Shown in pieces: positions 44,961-54,806 of a DNA stretch of 64,000 bases. The stretch covers positions 806,001 to 870,000 of the forward strand of contig JBAIAA010000877.1 in the NCBI GenBank assembly GCA_037893245.1, written 5' to 3'. Position 1 is the first letter of the stretch, and each line of letters starts with the position of its first letter. Source of the DNA: Crossaster papposus (taxonomy: Eukaryota; Echinodermata; Asteroidea; Velatida; Solasteridae). The notes beneath the pieces are model-generated. The model had not been told where the DNA came from. It made no database searches and saw only the letters and a list, made by a program, of their open reading frames with translations. The position numbers and the translations under genes are program-made.

Positions 44961-45421
44961 TGAAATTTTTGTTTGGAAAAGCCAAAACAAAAAAATCAGA
45001 ACAAAAACAAAGGTTTGTTCGCACTTGCGAGAAATAAAAAAAAAACAAAAAAAAAACGTTAACGAAAACAATAGCTGTTTCGGCTGTACAACGAGCTCGT
45101 GAGCTGGCAAGCCAGCTAAAACAATTTAACTAATACATAAAGGCCAGGTCCAGTTTTGCCGATCCCATAGTCCCTACTTAGTCTATGGGACATGAGGAGA
45201 CCCGCACTTTTGCCACGATGCACTAAGGTGAATAATGCACGTCATCAATACATATGGCTACGTCGGTGGAACGTTAGTGTCACGTCACACATGATCACAC
45301 CCGCATCGCACTGATTAAGCCGTTCTCATTTTAATCGACCAATCAAATTGCACAAATGTCAAGAATCAACCAATAGTGATCCTAAAATAGCACCTACTCG
45401 CTGTTTATATCGCCTGTGCAG

Positions 45422-45548
45422 GGATGGCGTCTTATGCGAAGACGAGTTCCACAAACTTTGCTGCGATCTCTTCATGGTCGACGGGAGGTCCAACGTTATC
45501 TCCCAGGACGAGTCCATGACTATGATGAATTTCGTGACCAGTAGTAAG
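45422..45548 (+). CDS. Nicotinamidase, EF-hand exon (first exon recognised)
   Basis: The acceptor TTATATCGCCTGTGCAG ends at 45421 and the donor GTAATG begins at 45549. The exon starts with the last base of a codon, then encodes DGVLCEDEFHKLCCDLFMVD and GRSNVISQDESMTMMNFV. DGVLxxDEF is the second half of an EF-hand loop (Asp, Gly, hydrophobic, Glu), so the preceding exon should supply the first loop residues. Animal nicotinamidases of the Naam type carry N-terminal EF-hands before the hydrolase domain, which fits. Phase 0 at the donor matches the next exon. The start codon and earlier exons are not identified; the GC-rich stretch ending at 43158 is only a candidate. Confidence 0.75.
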
Positions 45549-46698
45549 GTAATGACATTGGTCTAGTTGCAGCCCTTTAGGGGCTCCGTGCGAGTCTGTA
45601 ATTGCGCCATATGACAAGATATATCTTAGTAGTTCGAGTAATTCAGTTTAAATCTTTAATTGTGAATACCTATAATGCAATCAAATTGTTGCGTATAGCA
45701 TTGCTTTATATTAGAAAATATTGTAATTATAAACTGTAAAGAAATGCCTGTGTCAAACGAACTTTAAACGGCTTCAAACTCCTTCATTCTGGGTTAAGTC
45801 GGGTTCGAAATCTACTGAGATACAACACACATGATCTAAATAAGTAAACATAAACAAATAACTCTAACGCCTCTAACATGTCAATGATGAGCCCTTTTAA
45901 CATTAAAAACACTGAGTAAATTTTCAAACGCAAGTCTACATGCTAAATAATTATTATCATCTGTAATATCAAGTGACTATTCTAATATGAAATCTCAAAT
46001 CTTAAGTGGAATAAATGTTTATGTAGTAAATCATGCAGTAAATTTAGCAACGAATAAAAGAAACATAATCTCAAACTTACACTGTTTTGCGTCCGATTTA
46101 GAAAAAAATCACAGAAAATCGTTGGTGTTGATCAATCAGAAGTGTTACAGAATGTGCAGTCTCTAGGTACATATAAATCTCCCTAATATCTGCAATTCAA
46201 TACTTCACTTTATCATAACGAAAATCAAAGGAAATTATTTGCCTTCTCTCTTCCCTTGTTCTAGTCACATGAAAGATTAGTGCTTGTGATGTGGCAAGAA
46301 TGGTCTGGTTTCCTGACCACAGGAGATCCATATAAGACTGTGTGTGTGTGTGTGTGTCAGGAACCATACTAAAGCAAATCAAACAATATAAGGCGCTATA
46401 CACAAGTGATGGTCTAAGATGCTAAACAAGAATCCTAAGTTTATCCTTAAATCTTACATAAACTACGAAAACAGAGCTCCTATGAAAATTGGACCCTTTC
46501 CCCCCTATTATTGGTTAAACCCTCTCACGTGACAGGTCACGTTCCTCATTATCTCTACTTAATAAATATCTAGGAGAGTTGAAGGCTTCTGATTGGCCGA
46601 GATTCGATCACGTACAGTGTATTATATGTAGTAATATCATGGGTTTTCCAAGGGCCGTTTTCTAAATCCCGGTTTTGGGATGCATTCTGGCCACATTA

Positions 46699-47422
46699 CA
46701 GACGTTTTCCTAGTTCCGGATCGCAAAAAAATATTCAGGCTGTTTTCGGCAAGTCTAATCCTCGAAATTTAAATGAAATAGGTTTAGTAGTTTACCTTGA
46801 GTGGTGGAGAAACTACAGTTTTTGTTTCGATATGCTTTTTTTTTTTTGAAAATACGACGTCAAATATACCGACATCCCTTTTTCTAGTTGCGGATCGGTT
46901 TAACCAATTCCGGATCGAGTAAAAAACTGCTTCGTACATGAACAATTATCACGCTAGAACCAACCATAATCAAGCCTATATTTCTGATAAAGTATTCATT
47001 AATTTATATAAATACAGTTTACAATAAATGTCAAATACTTATTCACTTCCAATAAAGTTTAAAAAGAGAACTTGCAAGGAAATGCTTTGAAATGTTTTGT
47101 CCGTGTGTGGCGCGCAGCAACGAGCCGATAAACTTTGTCCCACAGAACACGTCATATGAAATCGCTTGTGCGCGTGTAGTTGATGCATGTATTTTAAGGG
47201 CGATCCGGAACTAGGAAACATTGAACGTTCAGTCTTTGGCAGATTTGTTTAATACTTGAGACTTTTAGACTTATTTTTACTTATGTATCAAGAAGCTTGT
47301 ATGTTTCTTTTCAAAATGCACTTCATCTAAACAAATAGTATTGGAGACCAAGCCATAACAAGGTAGGTTTTTACTTGAAGCGATCCGGAACTAGGAAAAA
47401 CCCGGAACTAGGAAAACAACTG
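46699..47422. mobile_element. Foldback/TIR element with TTTTCCTAGTTCCGGATCG ends
   Basis: The left end CAGACGTTTTCCTAGTTCCG and the right end mirror each other, with TA flanks on both sides (TA|CAG...CTG|TA). The right end has the motif duplicated (CCGGAACTAGGAAAAACCCGG). More copies lie inside near 46885-46920 and 47202-47218. No transposase; non-autonomous. It lies in the nicotinamidase intron. Confidence 0.75.
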
Positions 47423-47545
47423 TACCACTCTGCTAAACTACATGAACAAAGCCAAAATACGGAAACGAAGCTGCGTTTGTAAAACGGCCTAGAAGAAGCC
47501 GCGAAGTATTTTCACCATTTGTCTCGTTAAAAAGGTATTTATTAA

Positions 47546-47635
47546 AGGTAATAACAGTGCGAGAACCCAGCGGTCATCCCCCAACCCGGTCATTACCACG
47601 CAGTAATAACCGGGTTATCGCACTGTTATTACCTA
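47546..47635. repeat. Hairpin/foldback, ~30-bp arms
   Basis: AGGTAATAACAGTGCGAGAA on the left is mirrored by TTATCGCACTGTTATTACCT on the right, with an inner GGTCATTACCACG/CAGTAATAACC region that also pairs. Short-looped palindrome in an intron. Confidence 0.8.
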
Positions 47636-47896
47636 ATTAAGAATGCGCATTGCTACCAATGAGTCCAGATTCCATGGAGTCTAAAATTGACGCTACACCT
47701 GCACCATAATCTATTTAGGGGCATATAAACGAGTTAGGTTGGTGGCAAAAAAATGAGTTCCACATGTAATATGTTTGCAAAAAACATGGAACGAGGGGAA
47801 ATGATTTTCCATCCTTCTTCTGGACTATTGCAGTGTCACGACTGCTGATTCTATTAACTAAATGAAATAGTTTCTTTTTGCCGATTTTGTTGACAG

Positions 47897-47953
47897 AAAG
47901 GGGTAATTAACAACGACGACTTTGAGATATGTTGGAAGAACTGGTTTAATCAG
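47897..47953 (+). CDS. Nicotinamidase, second EF-hand exon
   Basis: A 57-bp exon after TTTTGTTGACAG and before GTAAAAAGG. It encodes KGVINNDDFEICWKNWFNQ, the C-terminal half of an EF-hand plus the linker (G-x-I-x-x-x-DF-x-x-CW-x-x-W) that precedes the hydrolase domain in EF-hand nicotinamidases. Phase 0 on both sides. It is separated from the previous exon by a 2.35-kb intron that contains the TTTTCCTAGTTCCGG element (46699-47422) and a hairpin (47546-47635). Confidence 0.82.
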
Positions 47954-48169
47954 GTAAAAAGGATTATAATTAGACTGTTATTTGTAATGTGTTGTCGACA
48001 AAGGTTCATCTTTATCCGGAGCTGGACGTCCTTTTTCATTTACAATGCACCATACATGACAATTATACAAGTTTCAGTAGTTTTGCTTCGCGTAATGATA
48101 GTAATAAAAGACGGGAACAAAGACCGAGAAACTTCAAATGATCACTTTAAATTTGTTGCATTCTTCCAG

Positions 48170-48294
48170 ATATTGTGTTCCAAAGCAGCCCTTATTGTGG
48201 TAGATGTTCAGAATGACTTTATAGACGGCTCCATGAATCTGAAATCCTGCTCAGCTGGTCAAGATGGCGCAGAGGTTTTACCTGTCATTAATAA
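48170..48294 (+). CDS. Nicotinamidase, first catalytic exon
   Basis: The acceptor TTGCATTCTTCCAG ends at 48169; the donor GTAGGT begins at 48295. It encodes ILCSKAALIVVDVQNDFIDG then AGQDGAEVLPVINK. ALIVVDVQNDF is the signature of isochorismatase-fold nicotinamidases; its first Asp is the general base of the Asp-Lys-Cys catalytic triad. The enzyme family hydrolyses nicotinamide to nicotinate for NAD salvage. The exon is 125 bp and ends in phase 2. Joining to the next exon restores a Lys codon and keeps the frame, which strongly supports the gene model. Confidence 0.92.
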
Positions 48295-48334
48295 GTAGGT
48301 TGCTAAAACAGAAACACTAGCACGCGCACTACCA

Positions 48335-48357
48335 CCCCCCCCCCCCCCCCCCCCCCC
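48335..48357. repeat. Poly-C tract (C23)
   Basis: Uninterrupted C run 40 bp after the donor of the first catalytic nicotinamidase exon. Confidence 0.98.
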
Positions 48358-49159
48358 AACCCCATTATAAATGTTGCTGCCCAAATTCGTGTAAAAATAC
48401 ATTGAAATTAGTTTTAGGTCGTACTTGCCACTTTGATCTAACTGCTATTTATGTTGTTCTTATTGATTTTCTTGACGTGTATTATTGTATTATATTTTCA
48501 AATTTGTCTGCCAACATATTCAAATTAGAATGTGCGTTACTCAAGTTAAATCATGATCTAATCGCCAATGAACTAATAAACGCACACTTCGATTTAATGG
48601 CGTTGAGGCCTTCCATTCTTACTTTCTTTTTCGTTTACGGGCAGTCAGTGGTTTTTGTATGGATTGTTTTGATGGACAGTATAGTATCTGATACGTTGGA
48701 ATTTCATTATCAAAACTTGTATAACCCAAAGTTCACTTTAATAGGAGTGGACACGAGAAGGAGACTTTAATAGGAGATAGTGGGGCTCTTTGAAATCGGT
48801 TTGGTGTAATTTCTAAGCTCATTTGAAAACCTGCAGTTTGCGAACGGAGTTCATTATTAGGTTCTCGTCATTTACTTTGTTGACTCTGATTCCATCTCAT
48901 GGTTAGTATTATTTTGTTATTACTTGATGTGTTTAATGTTAATTGTCATCATTATTTTGAATCCCCTGCAGAAATTAATTGTCTAGTTCATAATATAATA
49001 ATAATAATAATAATTGGGGAGGCTAATCATCCTTACTCGCAGCTGGTGTGCTGAATTGCGAAGGACGCGGCTACAACGTGGTCGAGTCGCTGGCACGTAA
49101 AGGCGCCTACGGCAGCCGGCCACATCGACTCATAATGACTACGGAGCACAGCCTGAGAT

Positions 49160-49335
49160 CGAAAGTGTTTGATTTTTCAGGAGGGAGGAAAACCGGATGA
49201 CCTGGAAAAAACCCTCGTGGCACAGGAGAGAACCAACGCACAACTCTACTCACATATGGTCCGGGCCGGGAATCGAACCCGGGCCACATTGGTGAGAGGC
49301 AAGCGCTTTACACACAAGCCACCCATGCCACCCAT
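49160..49335 (-). mobile_element. tRNA-derived SINE, minus orientation
   Basis: On the minus strand, the tRNA-like head has an A box (TGGCTTGTGTGTAAAGCG) and an intact B box (GGGTTCGATTCCC, plus-strand 49268-49280). The body follows (GGTTCTCTCC, GAGGGTTTTTTCCAGG, CCGGTTTTCCTCCC). Same type as 40866-41075. Confidence 0.75.
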
Positions 49336-49923
49336 AATAATCATGTTAGTGCCATTGTAGGTTACACAGTGTAATCTTCAAACTGCAACTGCACTTGTTT
49401 CTCAACCCTATGCCACGCTGATTACACAGGAGTTATTAAACAATGAAAATAAAGTTTCACCCTTAAAACACCGTGAAATTTCTTGGAGATTTCAAGGTGA
49501 TTTAAGGGTGGAACTGCATTTCTATTATTCAAGAATTTATGGTGTTATTTGTTTCAGTAAAAGGCCGTGTCCAAATTAATTTACTTTGGCTGGAAATTAC
49601 ACGCCCGAATTATGGAAGCTGCTGTAGCCAGCCGTAGCCTAGTCTTTGGGCAAGACGTTGCTTAATCCACAGCCAGGAGAGTGCGCTATCGCGACAAACC
49701 ACCATCACTCACGAACCAGTCCGTTGCAACGTCTTTGGAATTTCGTAGAGGTAGTGATATGCCCACGCACCTGCTTAGCCTAATGAATGTAGGGTGCATT
49801 ACGTACTTTGCATAAACATACATATGCATAGGTCTAACACCCTGACTCTACTTGGCGTTGCATCTGGATGCACCACTGACCTATATACCTGGACGGACTA
49901 TTGTCCATATTCTGCTGTGCTAG

Positions 49924-50152
49924 CGCTTGAAGTCGGCGCGAACTGGAAGTGCAACATGGCGGACACAAGACGTCACTTCTGTGAGCCAATGAAAGGTGTA
50001 GAGGTCAGTGGATTTACTATGTACATTTTGTATTTATAAACATTATGTCATACGTACCGTACCCACTGAACTCTACACCTGGACATTTCATTGGCTCACA
50101 GAGTGACGTCGTGGGTCGGCCATGTTGCACTTCCAGTTCGCGCCGACTTCAA
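49924..50152. repeat. Nested inverted repeat, ~80-bp arms
   Basis: CTTGAAGTCGGCGCGAACTG, GTGCAACATGG and GAGCCAATGAAA on the left arm (49924-50003) are mirrored on the right arm (50072-50152), with a ~70-bp loop. Confidence 0.85.
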
Positions 50153-50976
50153 GTGTGTAACAATGATGATCTGTTCAAGTGTAGAGGTCAGTGGGATGCA
50201 CATTGTATCATGAAACGTGTTCAATGTTATTTGTGAAAATAGAAGACTTTTCGGTACATATTAGGGCAATCAATCTCTTGCCTACAAGGTTTGAGGGCAG
50301 ATTCCCTTGGATATTTTGAAAATAACGACTCGCAACGATCCCCTTAAAATATATTTATTTTTTATGAATTTTGTTGGTCATAAATTCAATCCTCAATGAA
50401 ATCTAAAATACATGTGAATCATTTTCCAAATTTAATTCTTTGATAGGCCTAACACTTTATACAATGGAGGTACATGTAAGATTAGGAATGTATTCCTACC
50501 TCCATGCACTTATAATAAAGGTTAAATTTATTAAAATCACTAGAAATAAACATGATGTCCGTGAAATAAAAGAGGTTATACAAACAAGCTATTGTTTTGA
50601 TAACATTCTTTCTTGGCTGAAACATATTTTATGAAAGATCTAAGTAATGCCAGTGTTATTTAAAGATAAATTTATTTTTCTTCAACAGCTCTCTAGTTCA
50701 TGTACATGTACATCTTACTTTAAACAAAACAGCCCTGTTAAAGCGAATAATAATATAACATTTGCTTTTGCTGTAATTTCCATAAATGGATGGTTTGGGG
50801 GAGGTTGGTATTGTATAGTAAATATTGTTACACTGACTGGTTTCAAGGTTTATGATGAACATTTGTATATGCTGTAAAAACCAAGAAAAACAATCTTGTT
50901 CTTCTAGTCTGGTTACAAAGTCTGGTTTTATAAACATCGGGAAATCACACACTAAGGAAACCAGTCCAGTCCAGGT

Positions 50977-51003
50977 GGGGGGGGGGGGGGGGGGGGGGGG
51001 GGG
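50977..51003. repeat. Poly-G tract (G27)
   Basis: Longest homopolymer in the window, inside the 2-kb TIR element. Confidence 0.98.
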
Positions 51004-52003
51004 TATTATTTGAAATAAGCCATTTTTTTCCAATGCTGGTCACCCATCAAGCAATATTGTTTGGTACGTGCAATTGACATTAAAATACCACTTTTCTGGA
51101 AAGTGACGGCACACCAGGTACCATAATTTTACAGGCGCTTTATCACACTTCGATTATCACACTGTCCACAAACTAAGAAACGACGCACTGCTTCACTAGC
51201 TGCTTGGTTTTCTCCAACAATCCTGGTAAAATGTGGCAAAAAATGTGGCTTCCGTTACCGTAGACTGAACGGTTTTATGGACAGTTATTTCTAGATTAAA
51301 CAACATCACCCAGGATTTCTGCCTGGTCTCTCTGCCATCTAAGAGCCCTCACGGATAAACCGTGCCGACGACTTGTCGACACGACTCCGCGATTAATTGC
51401 CAACTCTCTTGCAAACACTTTCGGTACTTGCTACCTGACCTATTCCACACTGGCTGTCGTTAATGCGCTTGCGTGAAGAAAACAAAATCTTCATTTACAT
51501 TAACATGCAAAATTAGCGCATGCGCACTAGTTTTTTACAGTTTTCGGTAAAAACAATTACGAAATTCCAAAGACGTTGCTACGGACTGGTTCGTGAGTGA
51601 TGATGATTTGTCGCGATAGCACCCTCTCCTGGCTGCGGATTAAGCAACGTCTTACCCAAAGACTAGCCGTAGCCTTGCATGTGATATTATGGACGCTGGG
51701 TCTTACTTTACACCAAACACCACATTTAACAATAAACATTTACACGCAAGATTGCAGGCTACCACAATATTCCATTCCTATAATAGCAAATCAAGCCTAT
51801 GTCATGATAAGAGGGAGCAGCGATAAATCGGGCCCTTCCTGTGACATGTTTATCTTACGGGATACCCATACATGGCTTTATGCAAGAAATAACAATCTGA
51901 ACACCTATCTTGAATCAAATCATGTGCGCTTGTTAAGCTCTTTTACAGAGACTACCTGATGGTTAACGAACTATTCGTCGGTTACGATTAACCTTTTTTC
52001 CAG

Positions 52004-52115
52004 GCTCACGGGTTTGAAGTTTGACGTTGTCGTTTACACAAAAGACCACCATCCACCAAATCACTTGTCATTCTATGCCAACTTGAGCACGAGGAATCTT
52101 CATCCGTCAAGCAAG
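52004..52115 (+). CDS. Nicotinamidase, metal-binding exon (last one recognised)
   Basis: The acceptor TTTTTTCCAG ends at 52003; the donor GTAGTA begins at 52116. It encodes LTGLKFDVVVYTKDHHPPNH then LSFYANLSTRNLHPSSK. The D-H-H-P-P-N-H motif supplies the Asp, His and His that bind the catalytic metal in nicotinamidases/pyrazinamidases (D-x-H-P-x-x-H). The exon follows the previous one across a 3.7-kb intron holding a SINE (49160-49335), a 2-kb TIR element (49639-51667) and poly-C and poly-G runs. Phase 0 at the donor. Exons for the catalytic Lys (KGT region) and Cys were not seen downstream, so the gene either continues past the window through a very long intron or is truncated. Confidence 0.92.
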
Positions 52116-52198
52116 GTAGTAAACAACTTTTGAAACAAATATTAAAACTATACTATAACAAATATACTGACAATTTGGAAAACCGCCAACATAGGGCA

Positions 52199-52274
52199 AG
52201 ATAGATAGCTTAGTTGGTAGAGCGCCTGTCCGGTATTCCGGAGGTCGCAGATTCAAATTCCGCATTGCCAATTT
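52199..52274 (+). mobile_element. tRNA-like sequence, head of a SINE
   Basis: TAGCTTAGTTGGTAGAGCG is a good A box with D-arm pairing, and GGTCGCAGATTCAAATTCC resembles a B box. The acceptor arms pair in 5 of 7 positions (GGCAAGA with CATTGCC). The anticodon stem is poor, so this is a tRNA-derived SINE rather than a working tRNA. It begins 83 bp after the nicotinamidase exon. Confidence 0.6.
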
Positions 52275-52635
52275 CTTTGTTCACTTTGAATTACTAATTA
52301 AAATTTGACTTTGCACTCAAATTGGAAGTATTGTTTTCCCAGCTATTTTAAAAACATTTTTGTATTCAAATTCTCCAACTCTCACGTTCAGTTTCCTCTG
52401 ATAATATAATGCACACACACTGTAAAAACAAGCGTGTTTTAACACTTTAGAAACGCATATTTGATAACACTTTATGAACGTGTTTAGCGTGTAATTTCTC
52501 AACTGATAAATTACATCTTAGTTTTATTTATTAACAAAAACGCGTTGGAGCGTTAACAAAATCAGCTATGCCTATAGACGCGTTGAAACGTTAATAACTT
52601 TATAAACACCCCGACGCGTTTAATTCACAAAATGT

Positions 52636-53390
52636 TTTAATGGGTCATATGAATACAAACTATAAATTTGCTTTTACTACAAATTTCCAAGCTTTTATCA
52701 GCATTATATGTAAATAAAAGTTAAGCAACCTGTTTTACTGGTAAGTATTTGCTAAAGACTAAAAGTATTTACTCTTTATTTATAGCATTTGCTAGAATAT
52801 TAGTATTTACTTCATACAAATATTATTTGTATGAATACAAATTAGTAAATGCTTCATATTTGCAGTATTTACTCGTCATTGTTCAAGGTTGGGTCGGGGC
52901 TACCTTGAAAATAGAGGAATCAAATACTAGAATGCCAAATAGGAGCTTTTATACATGTGGTTAGGCAGAAAAATGTACGAACATGAAAGGTGTCTAGGAT
53001 CAAAAAGTAGTTAGTTGTATTGGGTTTAAGGTATGAAATGAGACGTAGATGGCCGATCATTTCTTGCAACATTCTAGGGATAGAAAGGGACAACATGACT
53101 GCTTAGCAGCAACTTGAAGTTTCAATTTTATTTTAAAAAAACTGTCAGTAAACGAGCATCAATGCGTGTGTGGCTGTACGTACGCACAACAGAAACTCTA
53201 CATTTACAACATATTTGCAATCAACTGCAAGTATTTACTACCATTTGAACCAGTAAACGCATAACATTAAAAATGTATTTATTCATAGGATTGAAACATT
53301 TGCTTTTTATTCATGCCTTTACTCCGAGGTAAATACTTTTAATATTTGCCTGTAATAGCATTTGCTAGTTTGTATTCATATACGACCCAT
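52636..53390. mobile_element. Foldback element rich in GTATTTACT words
   Basis: The left end TGGGTCATATGAATACAAAC is mirrored by GTTTGTATTCATATACGACC at the right (one indel). The interior has many AGTATTTACT / AGTAAAT words, and both sides carry TTTTAA. Non-autonomous. Confidence 0.75.
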
Positions 53391-54140
53391 TATTTTAAAT
53401 GTTTATATATAAAGACGATTTTTCTGAGTAAAAGTCTGCACATTTAAAAAGGGAATTTTGCGTATGTAATGTACAAACAATGCCCATTGAGATCGAAATG
53501 TTCACACTGTAAGAGACTATAGTTTTAGGAGTGTGATGTCATTTCAGACAGACGGCTCAATGTTAGTTATTTCAGCACCAAAAGTTGCCAAAGTTTTGGA
53601 GTTTACGTCATTCAACTTACTTGCATATTTTCTTTGACCGGCAGGTTTTAACGCTAAGGGTTTACACAATAGTGCCCTCACGTGTCCTTCTAGCCATAGT
53701 GCCCCGCGGCACACCTCGTGTATTTCCTCTTTTCTCTTAATCGTAATTCGTAATTGAATTAAATTGAATTGAAACTGGTTTATTACAAAATCAATCTCGC
53801 CGCCGCCAGGCTGAATTGCATGATTTGTACAAATATTAAAATCACTGTTAACATTACAATTCACATAAGTAGAAATATAACTAAAAACTAAACACCAAAA
53901 ATACAAATAATTCAAAACAGGACATAATTAATTAGTTTGAGAAAAAGTTAAATGTAGATACAAACTGGGTAAGTTTAAGAAAATGACACAAACAAGATAA
54001 AAACAATTTGATCATGATCTGGGGGCACCAAAATTATAAGCTGTTTCGCGATAAAATAATTAACCAGATTAGTGTATATCATTGGAAATTTAAATACACA
54101 CAAATTAAACATTAATAATAATACGAAAAACAGGCTGTAT
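53391..54140. other. Intergenic or intronic; no gene seen
   Basis: AT-rich. A continuous minus frame at 53544-53915 has no recognisable protein. AATTGAATT words lie at 53750-53775. Confidence 0.45.
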
Positions 54141-54145
54141 TATAT

Positions 54146-54733
54146 ATGGGCATAATCGCGCTTGGGTCGACCATTTTCCGTAATTTTAACGACATTAGGG
54201 AGACCACCGTCGTTAGGGAGACCATTTCGAGGTCGCCCGAGCGCCCAACTACTGGAAGGAGATTAATTGTTTTACATTTAATAGTCCATGTCGTTAGAGT
54301 GGGGTCCAAAATGCTTAAATATGCAATTTCGTGGAAAAAGCTCTAGGTAAAAACGGGTTAGGTTACAATAAAAACGTAAAATTTTGCGCACGTCTCTATG
54401 GAGTGGTCTTCATAATGCCTGTTTTTTCGAGAATATATATATATATAAACAAGATAAATAAGCATTAGCGCGACCACTCCATAGAGACGTGCGCAAAATT
54501 GTACGTTTTTTATTGTAACCTAACCCGTTTTTACCTGGAGCTTTTTCCACGAAATTTCATATTTAAGCATTTTGGACCCCACTCTAACGACATATACAAT
54601 AAAAATTAAAAAAATTAATCTCCTTCCGGTAGATGGGCGCTCGGACGACCTCGAAACGGTCACCCTAACGACGGTGGTCACCGTAATGCCTTAAAATTAC
54701 TGAAAACGGTCGACCCAAGCGCGATTATGACAT
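54146..54733. repeat. Long inverted repeat (~260-bp arms, ~60-bp loop)
   Basis: The left arm 54146-54408 and right arm 54472-54733 match along their length: CATAATCGCGCTTGGGTCGA, GACCACCGTCGTTAGG, GGGGTCCAAAATGCTTAAAT, AAAACGGGTTAGGTTACAAT and CACGTCTCTATGGAGTGGTC each have a complement in the right arm. The loop contains (TA)8-like sequence at 54434-54446. It can fold into one long hairpin. No ORF. Confidence 0.93.
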
Positions 54734-54806
54734 AATATATTGTTTGTGTGCATACAAAACAATGATAATCTGACTTAATGTTGTGAGTTGCTTGTAGACG
54801 ATGCAA

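Larger units (their letters stand above)
49639..51667. mobile_element. ~2-kb DNA element with ~110-bp terminal inverted repeats
   Basis: TAGTCTTTGGGCAAGACGTT, CTATCGCGACAAA and CACTCACGAACCAGTCCG at the left are mirrored at 51556-51667. The interior contains a nested inverted repeat (49924-50152), a G27 run and AT-rich DNA; no transposase was recognised. Superfamily unknown. It lies in the nicotinamidase intron. Confidence 0.8.

Noticed and set aside
48402-48770. 122-codon ORF just after the first catalytic nicotinamidase exon
   Set aside because: It lies in the intron after a valid donor, is hydrophobic and random, and does not continue the hydrolase fold.
52199-52274. Functional tRNA gene
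   Set aside because: Acceptor and anticodon stems are poorly paired; it fits a tRNA-derived SINE head.
52860-52915. Apparent nicotinamidase-like words (VQGWVGATL, and HC in another frame) resembling the HCVQxxWGA segment
   Set aside because: No splice sites or consistent frame, and it lies inside the foldback element 52636-53390; chance is more likely than a real exon.
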